DNA from: Centropristis striata
Lineage: Eukaryota > Chordata > Actinopteri > Perciformes > Serranidae
Assembly: GCF_030273125.1 (NCBI RefSeq)
Contig: NC_081525.1
Location: 27,649,818 to 27,713,817 of the forward strand
Length of the DNA stretch: 64,000 nt
Direction: 5' to 3'
Numbering within the stretch: the first letter of the stretch is position 1; every line of letters begins with the position of its first letter. The notes under the pieces are model-generated. The model was not told the DNA's origin, ran no database searches, and saw only the letters and a list, made by a program, of their open reading frames with translations. The position numbers and the translations under genes are program-made. This document shows positions 11,185 to 23,638 of this stretch, piece by piece.

Positions 11185-11240
11185 AGTCGCTTTGGATAAA
11201 ATCGTCTGCTAAATGACTAAATGTAAAAGTAAATGTAAAT
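11185..11240 (+). mobile_element. Retroposon 3' tail (AGTCGCTTTGGATAAAA type)
   Basis: The tail 'agtcgctttggataaaatcg, tctgctaaatgactaaatgt' followed by AAATGTA-like repeats is a very common teleost LINE/SINE 3' end. The same tail occurs at 21470-21515, at 62632-62672 and, reversed, at 12519-12545. Confidence 0.7.
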
Positions 11241-11493
11241 TGAAACAAAAGCAAAGGCTGCAAGTTATATTCTTCATTTCTAGCCTGCATCTTTTGCTCA
11301 TTTTTTAAAATGATGGCTCTTTGGCAGCTTGAAGGAACCATTATGGGTGAATAATCCAATGCAACAATGAAGAAATTACAATATAGCAGTTTTGTAGGGT
11401 AGTCGAAGCGACCCCTTATATCCCTCCCTTTAGTTGAATCTCAACATTACCATGTGCATGTATCTGAGTATATTTGAATCCTACAATCAATGT

Positions 11494-11527
<34 letters not shown>

Positions 11528-11918
11528 TTTAAAAAAATTTCACCCAATCTTTATTGTCAAAAATATTGGGTACTACAGCAGTACAAACAATAAGAAAACA
11601 GCAGCTGGGGGGGTTATTTAAACAAATACATTAAATGACAAGCACAAATTATAAGTTTTAATAGCTTTGATGTTGTCTGAGTCACAGATGCTTTGGAGGT
11701 AATGTTTAAATTCTCCTTGGAATGCTACAAAACAACAACAGGGTTTTGAGTGACTGAACTTTGCATTATGTATATGATATTTTCCTAAAATTATTTTTAT
11801 TTTTATTGTGCAATAATACAATACAGTGATATGGACAGACAGACAAATAGTGCAATAATACAATACAGTGACATAGACAGACAGGGAGTGAACATTAAAC
11901 AACGACAATAATGGTACC

Positions 11919-11920
<2 letters not shown>
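11241..11920. other. Unassigned DNA with poly-T
   Basis: A 29-base T run sits at 11496-11524. The rest is AT-rich with a short direct repeat, 'gtgcaataatacaatacagtga', near 11808 and 11850 (spacing about 43 bp). No gene was seen. Confidence 0.4.

Positions 11921-11970
<50 letters not shown>
11921..11970. repeat. (TG)25 microsatellite
   Basis: An uninterrupted TG run, then AGAGAG. Confidence 0.97.
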
Positions 11971-11977
<7 letters not shown>

Positions 11978-13338
11978 ATCACTGTAGTTTTACAACAACG
12001 TTGAGCTACAAATTAGAAGTGTGTGACGTGTTCTTAGGTGTAATGCTGAACCCCTAAGAATACTTAATACATTTTTCAATCAATATTCACTATATTAGAA
12101 TGCACTATAAACTGAATACATAAAGTTTCTCCCAAATGATGCTTTGCTGTGTATTGTCGTCACCACTTCTCCCTTGAACGCTCTCCTGTGGTATTAAGCC
12201 ACAACACTGCAGGCACTACAGCTCCAGCCATCTGGTCAGCCTGTCTGCTCCTCTCCTCTGCTGTCACTCACTCCTGCCCCCTCAAGTGTCACTCAGCAGC
12301 CTGGTGGGCGCTGTGGTTGCGAAGCAGCAAGAGAACATTAGCATCATAAACTCTAATTACTGAGGTTAATAGTTGACAGTTGCAGTGCAAATACTTCAAG
12401 GGTTCTCAATTAAACCTTTATTCAGCGAGGCAGTCTCACTGAATGCAAAGCTGCAGCAGGAAACTGTGCACACAGTCAGTGCCGTATGGAAAAGAGAAGC
12501 ACTTAAGAATTCTACAGTCATCTAGTCATTTAGCAGACGCTTTGAGGAGAAGGATTTCAGTTTTCAGACGTCATAAAACCACACACAGTACGCTGGTGTT
12601 TTACCAGCCCAGCGTGTCAATCACCTCACGTTGGTAAGTTCACAATTTCTCAATATGAAGCAGTGAATCATTACTGTTTCGCAGCAACCCCTTTCTCACT
12701 CCGAACATGTCCATCAGCGTCAGATATAGACAGACAAGTCAGCTTTTGGTGTGTGTGGGACGCATTGGGCTCTGTATTAACCCCATGAAACCCCATAAAG
12801 CTTAATATAAAGACTGCAAAGGTCCATTAAGAGTAACTTCTGTACATTGACACTTCACCTTCAATGCAATGTCCTATGTCATCTGTGTTTTTTTTAACAC
12901 CAATCATATTCTTTTTTCCAAATCTTCACCAAGTAGTGTTAAACTTAAGTGTTTTCTGGGAACATGGAAGTTTATTTTGAAAATCCATTATAATATGCAA
13001 CAACCATATACTGACATGCCGTATCTGAAACATCCTAAAATCCATCCTAGACTTGGGAATGGGTATGTGTTGGTATGTTGTTGTTGTTGTTGTTATTACA
13101 GGGAAGTCAAATACTACAAATGGTCATAGTGAACATGTAACACGTTATAAATGGCATTTAAATCTACAATAAAACATAACACAAACTCAAGCATTTCCAT
13201 CAAATCCGCAGTTGTGTTTATGCATATAGAATATCCTGCAGTGTGTGGAGGCTGGGGGTTGGTTTCTGTGTTTCTCTCTTGGAAGAGGTGGGCGTGGCTT
13301 GCACACACCTGTGGCTCATCATCATGTGGAGCTGTATT
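11971..13338. other. Unassigned DNA with one reversed retroposon tail
   Basis: 12519-12545 is the reverse complement of the 'gtctgctaaatgacta' tail, a small 5'-truncated remnant on the minus strand. A (TTG)n run lies near 13075-13093. No convincing exon was seen. Confidence 0.4.
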
Positions 13339-13590
13339 TAAGGCCTCGTTCAGACTGCCAGCCAAAATCCGATTTTTAGCCCATCCAGATTGGAACTGGA
13401 TGGCTCTTTTGAAGTCTGAACAGTCACAAATCACATGAAATACGATTTTTGCAGACCGGATCGAAACCACCTTCAGGAGGTAGTTTCAGATCGCATTTGG
13501 ACAGATGCGTCTCAGTCTGAACCGCTCCAAACACATCGGTTTTGACTGACCGTGATGTCACTCTACGCGACATCAGACCCAGTGCGCTAG
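13339..13590. mobile_element. Harbinger-like MITE fragment
   Basis: It begins TAA|GGCCTCGTTCAGACTGCCAG. This matches the style of the 'TAA + GGCC..GTTTACACG' elements at 20956 and 23952: a TAA target, a GGCC start, then 'gtctgaac / cagtctgaac' text. A matching right end was not found, so it appears truncated on that side. The right border given is approximate. Confidence 0.45.
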
Positions 13591-14409
13591 TCGGTCCCCG
13601 AAACTCCAACAACTTAATAATTAAAACTTAAGAAATAAATCTGTTGAAATGTCATGTTTTTATTTTCATTTTGAATATTTCCAAAATTCGCCAGCTTAAC
13701 TTCCCATGGAAAGTTCCTGGAAATTTAACGGATATCTTCCACCCCTTTGCAACCCTAATGAACAATGAGGTAGCTGAAAAGCCCTGATGAAAAGAAGGGT
13801 GGCAATTTCTCCACATAGGCCTTTATTAAATATTATTAAGTGAATCATTGCACTGTATTGAAGAAAGGAAAGGCTATTTTTTAATTGTTACCATATTTAT
13901 TTTGTGAAATATACTTGAGGTCAACTTTTACTCATACTACGTGTATTATTATTAAACATCATTTTTGCCAAGCTTACATAATTGTTAAATATACCCTAAT
14001 TACCAATTTGGAGCTCTGGTTAAGCTGGTGTGAGGTATCTCTGGGTACTTTTTTTTAACAGCCAATTAGAGGTAAATATTTAATATGGCCACTGTGAAAC
14101 ATAGTAGTATGGCTATGTTATGTTTCAGCTTTGAATAATTGACTTGGACCAGAATGGGCCATCAACAGCTTGGCTATTTATTTGGCAAACATCTCTGCCA
14201 AACCTTTCAGGATTATACTGTGTGTTGGAAAACATCTTTCCCACCCATTGGAATGTTGAGACATTCAAGACAAGGGCAAATATTATAGTCAGGCGGCTTA
14301 GCTAAAAAAAAGGGGACATGCCAGACAAAAGCACTAATTTTTTTCCACATGCTCTCAAACACCATAGGTTTACATTTTTGATGGGAGCCACTTCATCAAG
14401 ATTGCGGAT
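13591..14409. other. Unassigned AT-rich DNA
   Basis: No gene or bounded repeat was recognised. Confidence 0.3.
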
Positions 14410-14830
14410 CGGAGATGGCAGCCATATAAACTCTATGAGAAACAATATATCTTAGAAGGTCAATCTTGGAGTCAAAATATACATTTTCGGTTGGGAAAAA
14501 TGTATATACAAATCTGGCATGAGATGAAAATGCTCCCTTGATTTTTTGAGCAGTGTATATGGCAGTTAATCGGCACTCTCCCGTGAACATAGATTCCAAA
14601 CATTTTCGACTCAGGAGTCCCTGCTGCAGCACTTGAAGCGAGTTGCCTTACACTCTGAGTGAAAATGAACATATCTATTTGACCAGATAATCATCTAGTG
14701 ACATTCTCAATAGCTTTAAACGATTCCTTGACCCAGAAAATGTATATTTTGACACCAAGATTGACCTTCTGAGTGGCTTGGAAGATATATTGGTTCTCAT
14801 AGACTTTATATGGCGAGTCCCCATTCTTCT
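14410..14830. mobile_element. Fold-back element
   Basis: Left arm 14419-14490 (CCATATAAACTCTATGAGAA, then AGAAGGTCAATCTTGGAGTC and AAAATATACATTTTC) pairs with the reverse complement of the right arm 14735-14825. The right arm carries about 10 extra bases, from 'gccactc'. The spacer of roughly 240 bp is non-coding. Exact ends and TSD were not resolved. Confidence 0.65.
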
Positions 14831-15179
14831 TAAATCTGGTCCTAAGCCACCTGACTATTAGTGATCTTTACAATTGTAATTGTAGTTAATGATAGCTCGC
14901 TGAGCAATGAAACTCTACTCTAGGTAGTCAATCTAGTCATAGATCTATTGATCTGTATTTATATTTTTCATTCAAATTACTTACCATGTGTAATATTATT
15001 TATAATATGGACACTTCAATTTATTAGTTTCATTACTTGTTTTGCTCGTCACTTGTTTGTTATTTGTCTGTGTTTATTGCATATGTTTAAGGATTTTTCT
15101 GTCTGTTTGTTGTGTTTGCCCTTTTTATTGCGTTTTTTTCTCTGTAATTTATATTCACACCTTTTGCTTCTGTTTTTGC

Positions 15180-15245
15180 AGCTGTGACGAGTAAATTTCC
15201 CCATTGTGGGATCAATAAAGTATAATCTAATCTAGTGTAATCTAA
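15180..15245 (+). mobile_element. L2-like LINE 3' tail
   Basis: 'gtaaatttccccattgtggg atcaataaagtat' followed by TAATCTAATCTAGTG-type short repeats is the usual 3' end of teleost L2-like LINEs. A related tail sits at 46247-46310. The preceding T-rich 250 bp may belong to the same 5'-truncated insertion. Confidence 0.6.
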
Positions 15246-16457
15246 AAAAAATCCTTTTCACTATTCTTTACAGTCCTTAGCAACTTGAGACACAAGAATC
15301 TAGTTGGAGCTGAGGGACAGCAACTATGACCGGATTGTTTTACAAGTAGCCTTTTGAGCAAAACTGTAATTTTGCAGCTGCGTACACAAATTCAAGTAAG
15401 TTTTATAATAAGACATAAAACCCAATAATGATGCATCAGGTATTTTAGAACTATTACAGTGTCCTATTATCAGCATAGTGACACCAAGAGAGCCATTTCC
15501 AGAGTAGCGTTGCTGCAGTGCTGGCAACAGGACATGGACAATCAGAAGTCCCCACTGGTAGGTGATGATCACATGTTCAATGCCATGACTTGAACCCTCT
15601 TTGGTGAAATGGCTACAGTGTTTGTGAAACCTCATCACCAGTCCATTACCTGTCATTTTCAGAATGAGCTTTAACTTAATCTGAATGAAAGAAAAATATA
15701 TTGCCAACTCAACTATACATAAAAAAAATGAAACTTAAAAACTTGCCTTCACTGGGCACGAATGCTCCAGATCAACTAAACCAACTCTTTCCATCTCACC
15801 TCATACTCCATATACTCTGAACAGCACCTGCATAGAAATCACCATATAGAAAATAAAAGCCTATTATTAACAGCCATACAAAAAAGGAGGGAAAAAAAAT
15901 CAGTGCGGCACAATGACATGGAGTTTTCAAACATGAAAAAATAATACAATACATCTTTATTATTCACCATGGTGGAAATTTGACAATTATGAGCAGTTAA
16001 AAAGTTAGTGCATCACTTATGTTGAGTTGAGGAGATGAGTAGCATTGGGGATAAAATATTTTTTTAAAGGCTCCCTTAGCTAGTGGGACCCTGTAAACAA
16101 GCTTAACCCTTTATCAGGCAAAGAACCATATTTGGTAACTTGAGCGGACATCTATAACAGGTCTCCTCATTGAACCACATGGATTTCTACATCATAGATA
16201 GTGACACTGTGGCATCTGACCAATCAGTAAATCACACAAGATTCAAGCTTGTCATTGTATTAAAAAAGTATACAACTAAATTTACGTGTGCTTCTCATAT
16301 ATAAGGTGCTTTAAAAAAGACATTCAGACATTACGCATATGTAATAAGTAGTCTAAAAAGATAATAAATAGTTTAAAGGTAAAAGATAAAGTGGTGATGG
16401 ATGCAAATGATGTGTTATTGTCTCTTTAGGGTTGCTGTGGGAAAGAGACTATAATAA

Positions 16458-16459
<2 letters not shown>
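15246..16459. other. Unassigned DNA
   Basis: AT-rich, with nothing recognised. Confidence 0.3.

Positions 16460-16494
<35 letters not shown>
16460..16494. repeat. (AAT)n microsatellite
   Basis: About eleven AAT units, imperfect at the left edge. Confidence 0.95.
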
Positions 16495-16496
<2 letters not shown>

Positions 16497-18278
16497 CTCA
16501 ATTGACCTTGATTTGCAATATAAAATTGAAACATTTTGCAAAAAGTCTATAAGTCAATAACAATAACAGTCAATAACACTTCAGGCTTGACATTTTCAAT
16601 TTCCAGGTGTGCCCTATAAAGGGTTAAAAACTCAAACAAACAAACAAAAAAAAAAAACTTAATACAGCTACACGGTCGTGTAAAGGATTTTTTTGTGTGT
16701 TTTTTCTTTTTGTGGAATTTTGAACAAAACTGTGTTTGACTCAAACATGATTGGTCAATACCACTCTGACTATAAATGGATCACAATCTTTCTGGTACCA
16801 AGAATTGATCCCATTGCCAACAGATTCTGCATTCATATGCAGAAAGCTGTTCATATTGATTATTGTTGCTATACTTTGCTCACTGACAGAGGTCAATTTA
16901 GAAAAAAAATAAAAATAAAATAAAGCCAGCACTTCTCTTTTGGAAGAAGAAGAAGGGGCTCCAGGTCACATGGCTTGGCAACACAAGTGTTGAGAGTGGC
17001 CTTAAATATGGCTGTTACCTCCTTAAGGCAGCTGTTCAGAGCTCCCTGCAGAGCTCCTAATGAGAATGAAATCCATCCACTAACAACATGAGTGTGACTG
17101 TTTACACACTGAACTTGTTAAGACTCCCCTATTTCACACCATGCTGCTCCTGTACTTACACACACCTAATATAGTGTGGAACACTTGCAGATAGAGGTCT
17201 GTGCGCTCAGCCACGTGTATCTGTGCACATGTCCAAACCCTTTCTACTGTAAATGCACACTCTCAGAAACCCCCACAAACACACAAGCACGTAAACTCTG
17301 CACATAATCATCTTATTCATCTCTCCTCTTTATCTGCTGATTTCTCGCTCCTCGATTTTTCTCCCCGATTTCATCTCCCCAGCATCTTCCTCTTTGTCTC
17401 CTCTATCTCCTCTGTCTCGATGCTTTCACGTCCTTGCCCACCTTTCTCTATCTATGCTGTCTTTTCAGTTTCATGAGTAACACATAAGTAGAGCAAGGGA
17501 GAGTGAAATCTATACTTAAGGATCTGTGCACTCTGATGGTTGTGATTTCCATTGATACACTCAAGTATGCACAGAGTTGTGAAAGAAAGGAAAAGAGATG
17601 AAGGGGACAGCGTAAAAAGAGCGAGAGGTGTGCTTGTCCTCAGTGTGAAAGCATGCATTTGTGTGTGTGTCCATCTGCGTGCAGTTATCTGTGTGTCCTG
17701 TTTCTACTTCCCCCATCTGTCCCTCCTGCCTTGACGTCCAAACACTCTTCTAATGTGCTGTCCAATAAGCCAATGATTATCATATCGGTGCAATATTAGC
17801 TTCTATCACTGCCTGGCTGAGGATCAGTAATTGCTGTCCATGCAGGGGAAATGGGAAAGGAAATTACATCTGCCTATACAAAGAGATCGTTTCCTTGTTA
17901 GTCCTAAGGGACTATGATGACCCCCTCCCCCACAAAGTGTACGTGCATGCACTTGTGTGAAAGCTTGTGTGATTGTGTTTGTATTTATAATGGACCTTCT
18001 CAGTATGCAGATGAATCTGGCACCAATATGATGGTGGTATTAGGGAGGGAATTTGGACATGGGTAGCACTGAGATATAGGTGTCTCCTGCTGTCTGTGAG
18101 TGAGGTCTTTTTTATTTCCATTAACTCTATGGAGTCTTGGGCTATTTTGTCCATTTTTGAATCCTTTGCATCCTGCCTGTATACACCACTTAAAAAATGT
18201 TTAAATGCCATGTTGATATATTTTTTCCAGCACAACCTTATCTATATGACCTAATAATAATAATAATTGATTTTTAGG
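16495..18278. other. Unassigned DNA
   Basis: Read on both strands. CT-rich stretch at 17320-17440. No gene or bounded repeat was seen. Confidence 0.3.
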
Positions 18279-18715
18279 TAACACTTTACAATAACCAACT
18301 AAGTGATGTTTATAGATTGTTTATAAACCAATTACTAACCATTTACAAAGTGCTATACATTTTTAATCATTAAATGTTTTCAACCAATGTCTTAAAGGTA
18401 TATGAATCATTTCTAAATAATTAACATACTTAAAATGGTGTTAAAAATGTTAAAATGAGTGCAACTAAAACTATTGATAAACTATTAATTATAATGTAAT
18501 TGTTAATGGTAAAGTAACTATAAACTTACATTAATATGCATGTTTTTATATTAATATACCATCTGTTTGCCATTTATAAACGATGTAGTTAGTTAAACAT
18601 TAATACATTATGTATTTACCATTCTAAATGGCCTATAAACAGTTTATAAATGATGATTAAACATTAATAAACTATCTGTTTACCATTTATAAATGATGGT
18701 TATTGTAAAGTGTTA
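18279..18715. mobile_element. TAACACTTTACAATAACCA-type MITE
   Basis: Left end TAACACTTTACAATAACCA (18279) and the reverse complement of the right end (…TGGTTATTGTAAAGTGTTA, 18715) are identical over 19 bases. The interior repeats 'tttataaa', 'taccattta' and 'aaacattaataa' motifs and has no frame. This end sequence is widespread in teleost MITEs. Confidence 0.8.
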
Positions 18716-18869
18716 CAGGGTTAAGAAAAAAAAAGCTTCAATGCTTAATGCTCTTTCTATGCCAGTAGGATAGCATATGTTGTATTGATTTTTTATTGTT
18801 CGCTGGTGTTTTTTCCCCCAAAAGGAACATAAATTGCAGTAAAACAAGATGGTCCAACTCAGGCATCTG

Positions 18870-18900
<31 letters not shown>

Positions 18901-19602
18901 AGCTTTGACATATAGAACATCCATATTGTAGGTCAAAACTTTGCTTTAAAGTGAATCAAGTTCATGTTTTTAAAAAGTGTTATATAAACCTTTTCTGCAA
19001 TAAAATGTCTTAAAAAAAACTAGACATATTTTGTTGACTTGTGTACTTTATCCTAAATGTCATACAATTATAATCAAGGTAATTGCATTCCAAGTGGTCA
19101 CCTATCAATGGCGTCATGTCTCATTTACATAAGCGTCAGTATTGTTGTCGCCTGCTAGTTTTATCCAGTAAGAAGTCACTTTTTAGAACTTGGTGAGATC
19201 TATATATTTCAACTGGATGTAGTGTGGTTTAGTCATCAGACGTCTAGATCTTTTATTAACCCCAGAAACAAGCTGAGCAAATGTTAGCAGCAGCTGTCTG
19301 CCGAGCAACGATCTGTTGGAAATATATAGTTCTCACCAAGAAAAAGAAACAGATTTTAAATGTGGAACTGCTTCATTCTGTTTGTTTATTTTTTATTTTT
19401 CTATAACCGCATTCGTCTGTTTTGGAGAGGAGATCTCTGCAAATACATGGTCACCCATAAAGTTGGAATAATTCAGTTTTCAGACACAATCCTCTGTTAA
19501 TTGTGGTTTCATTTTCATTGTGATATGTTTAGAAGAGATTGATTAATTACATTTTGAGAAGATACACGCTTTATCTGTCAAGAATAAATCACATTGTCAC
19601 AA
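18716..19602. other. Unassigned AT-rich DNA
   Basis: A short (AAT)n run at 18869-18900. Nothing else was recognised. Confidence 0.3.
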
Positions 19603-20154
19603 TCATGTGTTAGGATGTGCTTCCTTTGTCTATTACCCTGTGTGTTTCCCTGCCCTTCGTGTTCTGTGTTTGTTTTAGTCCGTCTTCCCTGTCTGTGCAG
19701 GCGGGGCGTGGCTGACCTACTCCTTCAATCACTCCCTCATTGATCCTCACCTGTTCAGCTTCCACACCTGCCTCTCATCACCTAATCAACCTCCTGCAGT
19801 ATCTAACTCCGGTACACCCTGCCAGTTCATGGTTGTATCTCTCATGGTAACTTGCTGTACCAGCTCCTAAAAGAACTACCTTTTTGATTTCAAGTCTTGG
19901 ATGTTTTTTGGATTCTCGTCAGTTTTTGATTCAACTTCTGTTATTGTCTCCAGCTCTGCCATACCTACCTGCTCTGCTCGCCGCACTCAGCCTGCCCTCG
20001 TCATCCTGCCTTGGAGTTTTTCCCCTGGACTTCCCCTGTCTTGTCTGTTCGTGTCTTTTTGTGCTTGGCAAATAAAGCCTACTAAATTCTACTACGTTTT
20101 TGGGTCTGCTTTGTGGGTTCAGTTTTCTGTCGGGCGCTAGCCCTTAACATCATG
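19603..20154 (+). mobile_element. Solo LTR of a Ty3/gypsy-like retrotransposon
   Basis: A 542-bp unit starts TGTTAGGATG (19608) and ends CCCTTAACA (20149), so it has the TG...CA termini of an LTR. It is bracketed by a perfect 5-bp direct repeat TCATG (19603-19607 and 20150-20154), which is the integrase TSD. A polyadenylation signal AATAAA sits at 20071-20076, about 75 bp before the end, as expected for the R-U5 side. No internal retroviral-type domain follows, so this is the product of recombination between two LTRs. The Ty3/gypsy label rests on general similarity to teleost LTRs. Confidence 0.85.
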
Positions 20155-20186
20155 TCATGGAAAGAAGAACATTATGGGCGACCGTG

Positions 20187-20955
20187 TAAAGCCTGATTTC
20201 CACCGGGCGCGTTACAGCAGCGTCACGTCAGTGCCGCGGTCGCCGTTGCGAATAGGTAACACTCTAATCAATGAGAGCATTTCCATCGGGCGCGCTGCGT
20301 AACGTTACAGCAGCGTCTCTACGCGAGCATTAGGTAGGACTTCTATTTCTCTGCGAGACGCTGCCAAACCGCGTAAATCTCAACAGAGCCGATCGCACCA
20401 GACAGGAAGTCTGACTCAGAATCAACGTAAAACACTTCTGCCCCCTTTCAAAATAAAACACAATATGCAGTTCATGCAGCCTAAAACTACTTCACATCAA
20501 CATTATGTTATGACCGGGGCACCAGATCAGCAATCAATCAATCAAAGGGTCTCAGAGGGTCTGCGACACGGACTGCGACAAGAGACTGATTGTTGAAGTG
20601 GAACATCATACAATCATTTATGACATAACATATTGTTTTTATAAGGATAGATGGTCAGATCAACAGATCTTTCATGTCAGAGAAGCAAAGTAAGCTGTTG
20701 GTTGTTGTTGTTTACTTTATACACACAGTTTATCCATAGACTGTATGAATAGAGTTTAGAGTTTATCACGGGATCTCACGGTCTCCCGTATGGTCAGGAT
20801 TATCGCGTAATCTCGTGTGTATACGACCGGCTCGCTAAACTGACGTGCCACTGCTGTAACGCGCCCGGTGTGAATTGACGCCGGGCAGAAGACGCAGGAA
20901 AACCGCGGTGGAGACGTGCCGCTGCTGTAATGCGCCCGGTGGAAATCCCCAGTAA
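20187..20955. mobile_element. PIF/Harbinger-like MITE, GGGCGCG family
   Basis: TAA at 20187-20189 and 20953-20955 flank a 763-bp element. The ends share ATTTCCACCGGGCGCGTTAC (left) and ATTTCCACCGGGCGCATTAC (reverse complement of right), followed by AGCAGCG in both. A second copy of the terminal motif occurs inside at about 20279 (TTTCCATCGGGCGCGCTGCG) and another near 20858, so the ends are duplicated. The 3-bp TAA/TTA target is characteristic of Harbinger. A partial copy of the same family lies at 43657-44240. There is no coding capacity. Confidence 0.8.
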
Positions 20956-21389
20956 GGCCCCGTTTACACGAAGGGAAAATGCAGATATTTCCATGTGGTT
21001 TGACCTCTCATTTACACGAAAACCCTGTTTTTATAACAGAAAACGATTATTTCTAAAAACTCCGGGCAAAGTGGAGAATTTGGAAAACTCCAGTTATGTG
21101 TTGTCGTGTCAACTGGGAGAAACTGGGTTTTAGGTTCTCACGCTCATTCTATCTAGTTGTTTTGAAAGGAACAGGAGGTGGCTCGTGTTATTCATTGTTG
21201 TTGATTCTGAGGATTCTGATTGGTTTGCATGGCTTTATCTTTCTCCCTACACTGCCGCCCATAGGTTTGGCATATAATGGCGCTCGGCGGCGTATTTATG
21301 CGGGTTGATGTAAATTACAACTTTTTTGAAAACGGAGGGGGGGAATATTCATTTCTCTAAATACCCTGCTATGTATAAATGTGGCCTAA
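20956..21389. mobile_element. Harbinger-like MITE, GGCC..GTTTACACGA family
   Basis: It starts GGCCCCGTTTACACGAAG directly after the TAA that ends the previous element and ends ATGTATAAATGTGGCC before TAA at 21387-21389. The reverse complement of the right end, GGCCACATTTATACAT, matches the left imperfectly. The element is 431 bp and non-coding. It shares its left TAA with its neighbour. The same family occurs at 23952-24634. Confidence 0.65.
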
Positions 21390-21469
21390 TTCTAAAAATC
21401 ACTTGAATGCTAAAGAAATCCAAACTGGAATAAGCTTTGAATCATACCTTGATTGTTTCCCTTTGTCTG

Positions 21470-21515
21470 TAAGTCGCTTTGGATAAAAGTGTCTGCTAAA
21501 TGACTAAATGTAAAT
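21470..21515 (+). mobile_element. Retroposon 3' tail
   Basis: 'taagtcgctttggataaaag tgtctgctaaatgac' plus AAATGTAAATAC, the same tail as at 11185. Confidence 0.7.
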
Positions 21516-22797
21516 ACAAATAAGCTGATCGCAGGTGCTACATTAAAACCTCATCTTTTGTAGGGGTTTTGATTGAGAGACCCCCATAAGTGGAAAATTA
21601 CATACTGTGTGTTTGAACTTGAGATGAACCTGATGTGACTCCTCATCTTGAAGTGATTTATTCATATGCACTTTACTGGTGGCTTTAATGCTGCTTCTGG
21701 TGCTTGGTACTTTCCAAATTCTGTTTTCTCAAATCCTGGTTTGTTTGTGTCAGTTAGTGTCCCTGTTAAGATCTTTAGGGCCAATAACTCTGTGTTTCCT
21801 ACCTGTATGCAGCCTTGCTACCTTCAACACCAAACCACTTGCTTTCTATGAGTTTAAATAGTTTGATGTGTTATGTCAATAAGTATCATTGAAAAAGATG
21901 CCCATTATTACTGAAATATGTGTGTTTACCTAATCAGTGCTGTTCTTGTTGATATGCACTCACCACAATAAAAAACACATACTATATGTAATACACATCC
22001 TCAGACAACAATAGCATTGGAATAACAATGTTCTCTCTCGCCCAACATGCATTGTGTTTACCATAAAGAATGTATAGGTCATAAACACATGACCAGTATG
22101 TAAATGTACTGCTTATGTATTCATACACATACTGCCTACCTGCCCTAAACAAGATGTAGATCACATGCAAACACTGAAAAGACACAGAGCTGCACTCCTG
22201 GGAGGAGATGTAGGAAGTGCGACTGCATATTGTGCATCTGCGTCTTCAAGCTATACGACCATCTGCAGCAGACAACAAGTAATATTATATAGTGTTGTCT
22301 ATCTTATTTTTATTTCAACCCATACAATAACTGCCAGAGAAGTGATATAGTTTCATTTTTTTTCTACCGGTGCACTTTCATTTGACTCTAGACCAAACTA
22401 GTTACTGCAACTTCAAACAAGGAAAAAAATAATTTTAGATATACGGTGCTTTCATGAAGCTGATGATTCATAATTCAGCCGAAGTCGAAACTAGTTGATT
22501 TGCATCTGAACTGCTCACACGATGAAAATAAGGCTCACTGCCATGTTAAATAACTTGTTTCCACTCAGGCGCATTTCCAACAGTAAGAGCCATCTTTGCA
22601 TTTCAAAATGTTACATAATTTTGAATTATTTACACTGCACTTAACAGTCATACACTCAAAATGGACAGATCTATGTAGACTGAGACGTAGGTAGGCAGAG
22701 AGATGGATAGATCAGATGATTGGATTAAATTAAAGCACAGTTTGGGGTTTATTGCCACCATAAAAGTCTGTGGGTGTTGTATTGACACTGACCATAC
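21516..22797. other. Unassigned DNA
   Basis: No bounded repeat or convincing exon was seen. CTAGTTACTGCAACT at about 22398 resembles the motif in the 6893-7711 element, but no element ends were found around it. Confidence 0.3.
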
Positions 22798-22925
22798 TTG
22801 AGTAGGATGAGACAGAGAGCTGACTGGAGTGCTCCATTAAGAAACCATTCCAGCTCCTCCAACTCCTTCTGTATATCTAAGTGCATACAAACCCGGGCCT
22901 CCAACTCCCACTGAGTAAAATGAAG
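22798..22925 (-). CDS. Candidate exon, coiled-coil-like, unidentified
   Basis: On the minus strand an acceptor (acatgcag, or actcag 15 bp later) precedes a frame reading WELEARVCMHLDIQKELEEL, then EWFLNGALQSALCLILL. It ends at a CAA|gtatgg donor. The leucine and glutamate spacing suggests a helix. The phase agrees with the candidate minus-strand exon at 24815-24919. The acceptor pyrimidine tract is weak and no family is recognised. Confidence 0.22.
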
Positions 22926-23638
22926 CTGCATGTATATCAATTCATTTTTTAAAACACTGCCATCCATCATTCCTCTCCCATATGTCCCTCTTATATATAA
23001 TCCCTTTGTATTTTCTCTGAAAGTGACCTAAAAATTTTTCTTATTGATTAATGGGGACCAGTTATGCCTATTTTCTGGTTTGTACTTGTATTTTTGGGTT
23101 TCTGCTACAACATGTTTACAAAGAACACTCAATGCTCAATTTGTCTCTTTAATCCGTTTTTCCAAAAGAGCCCAGTCTGTTCTGATTGGTACGTTTTTTA
23201 GGGTTTGCCGCATCAGAGCTCTTGCAATCTCTGAACTGTCTGCTGCCTATCATTGCAAGCAGAACAGCCATCTGGAGGAATTATTATAAAAGAGCACAGA
23301 TGCATTTTGAACATGAAGAATCACCAATAAAAGCCTTTTAAAAAATCTACAAAATTGGGCATTGAATGAGATCTGAAATCATCAAGGAACACGTAGCATG
23401 GGAGTATACCAGCAGCCCTTTGGAAAAATAATCAATAAAATTTCCAAACCAAAAACTACCTAATCAGAACATTTTCCAGTATGAATTAATCCATAATGGG
23501 CATACATCTCTAGCGGGTAATGTTAAAAACTGTAATAGTGTGCCTTGAGCAGATGACTATACATAGAAACCCAGCACACACTGACATCAGTTATTTGACA
23601 TCAGTTTAATGTGAACATCCAACATTGTTAATAGTATA
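22926..23638. other. Unassigned DNA
   Basis: Contains text (23040-23280, 'gggaccagttatgcctattt') that resembles dispersed teleost repeats, but no boundaries could be fixed. Confidence 0.3.
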
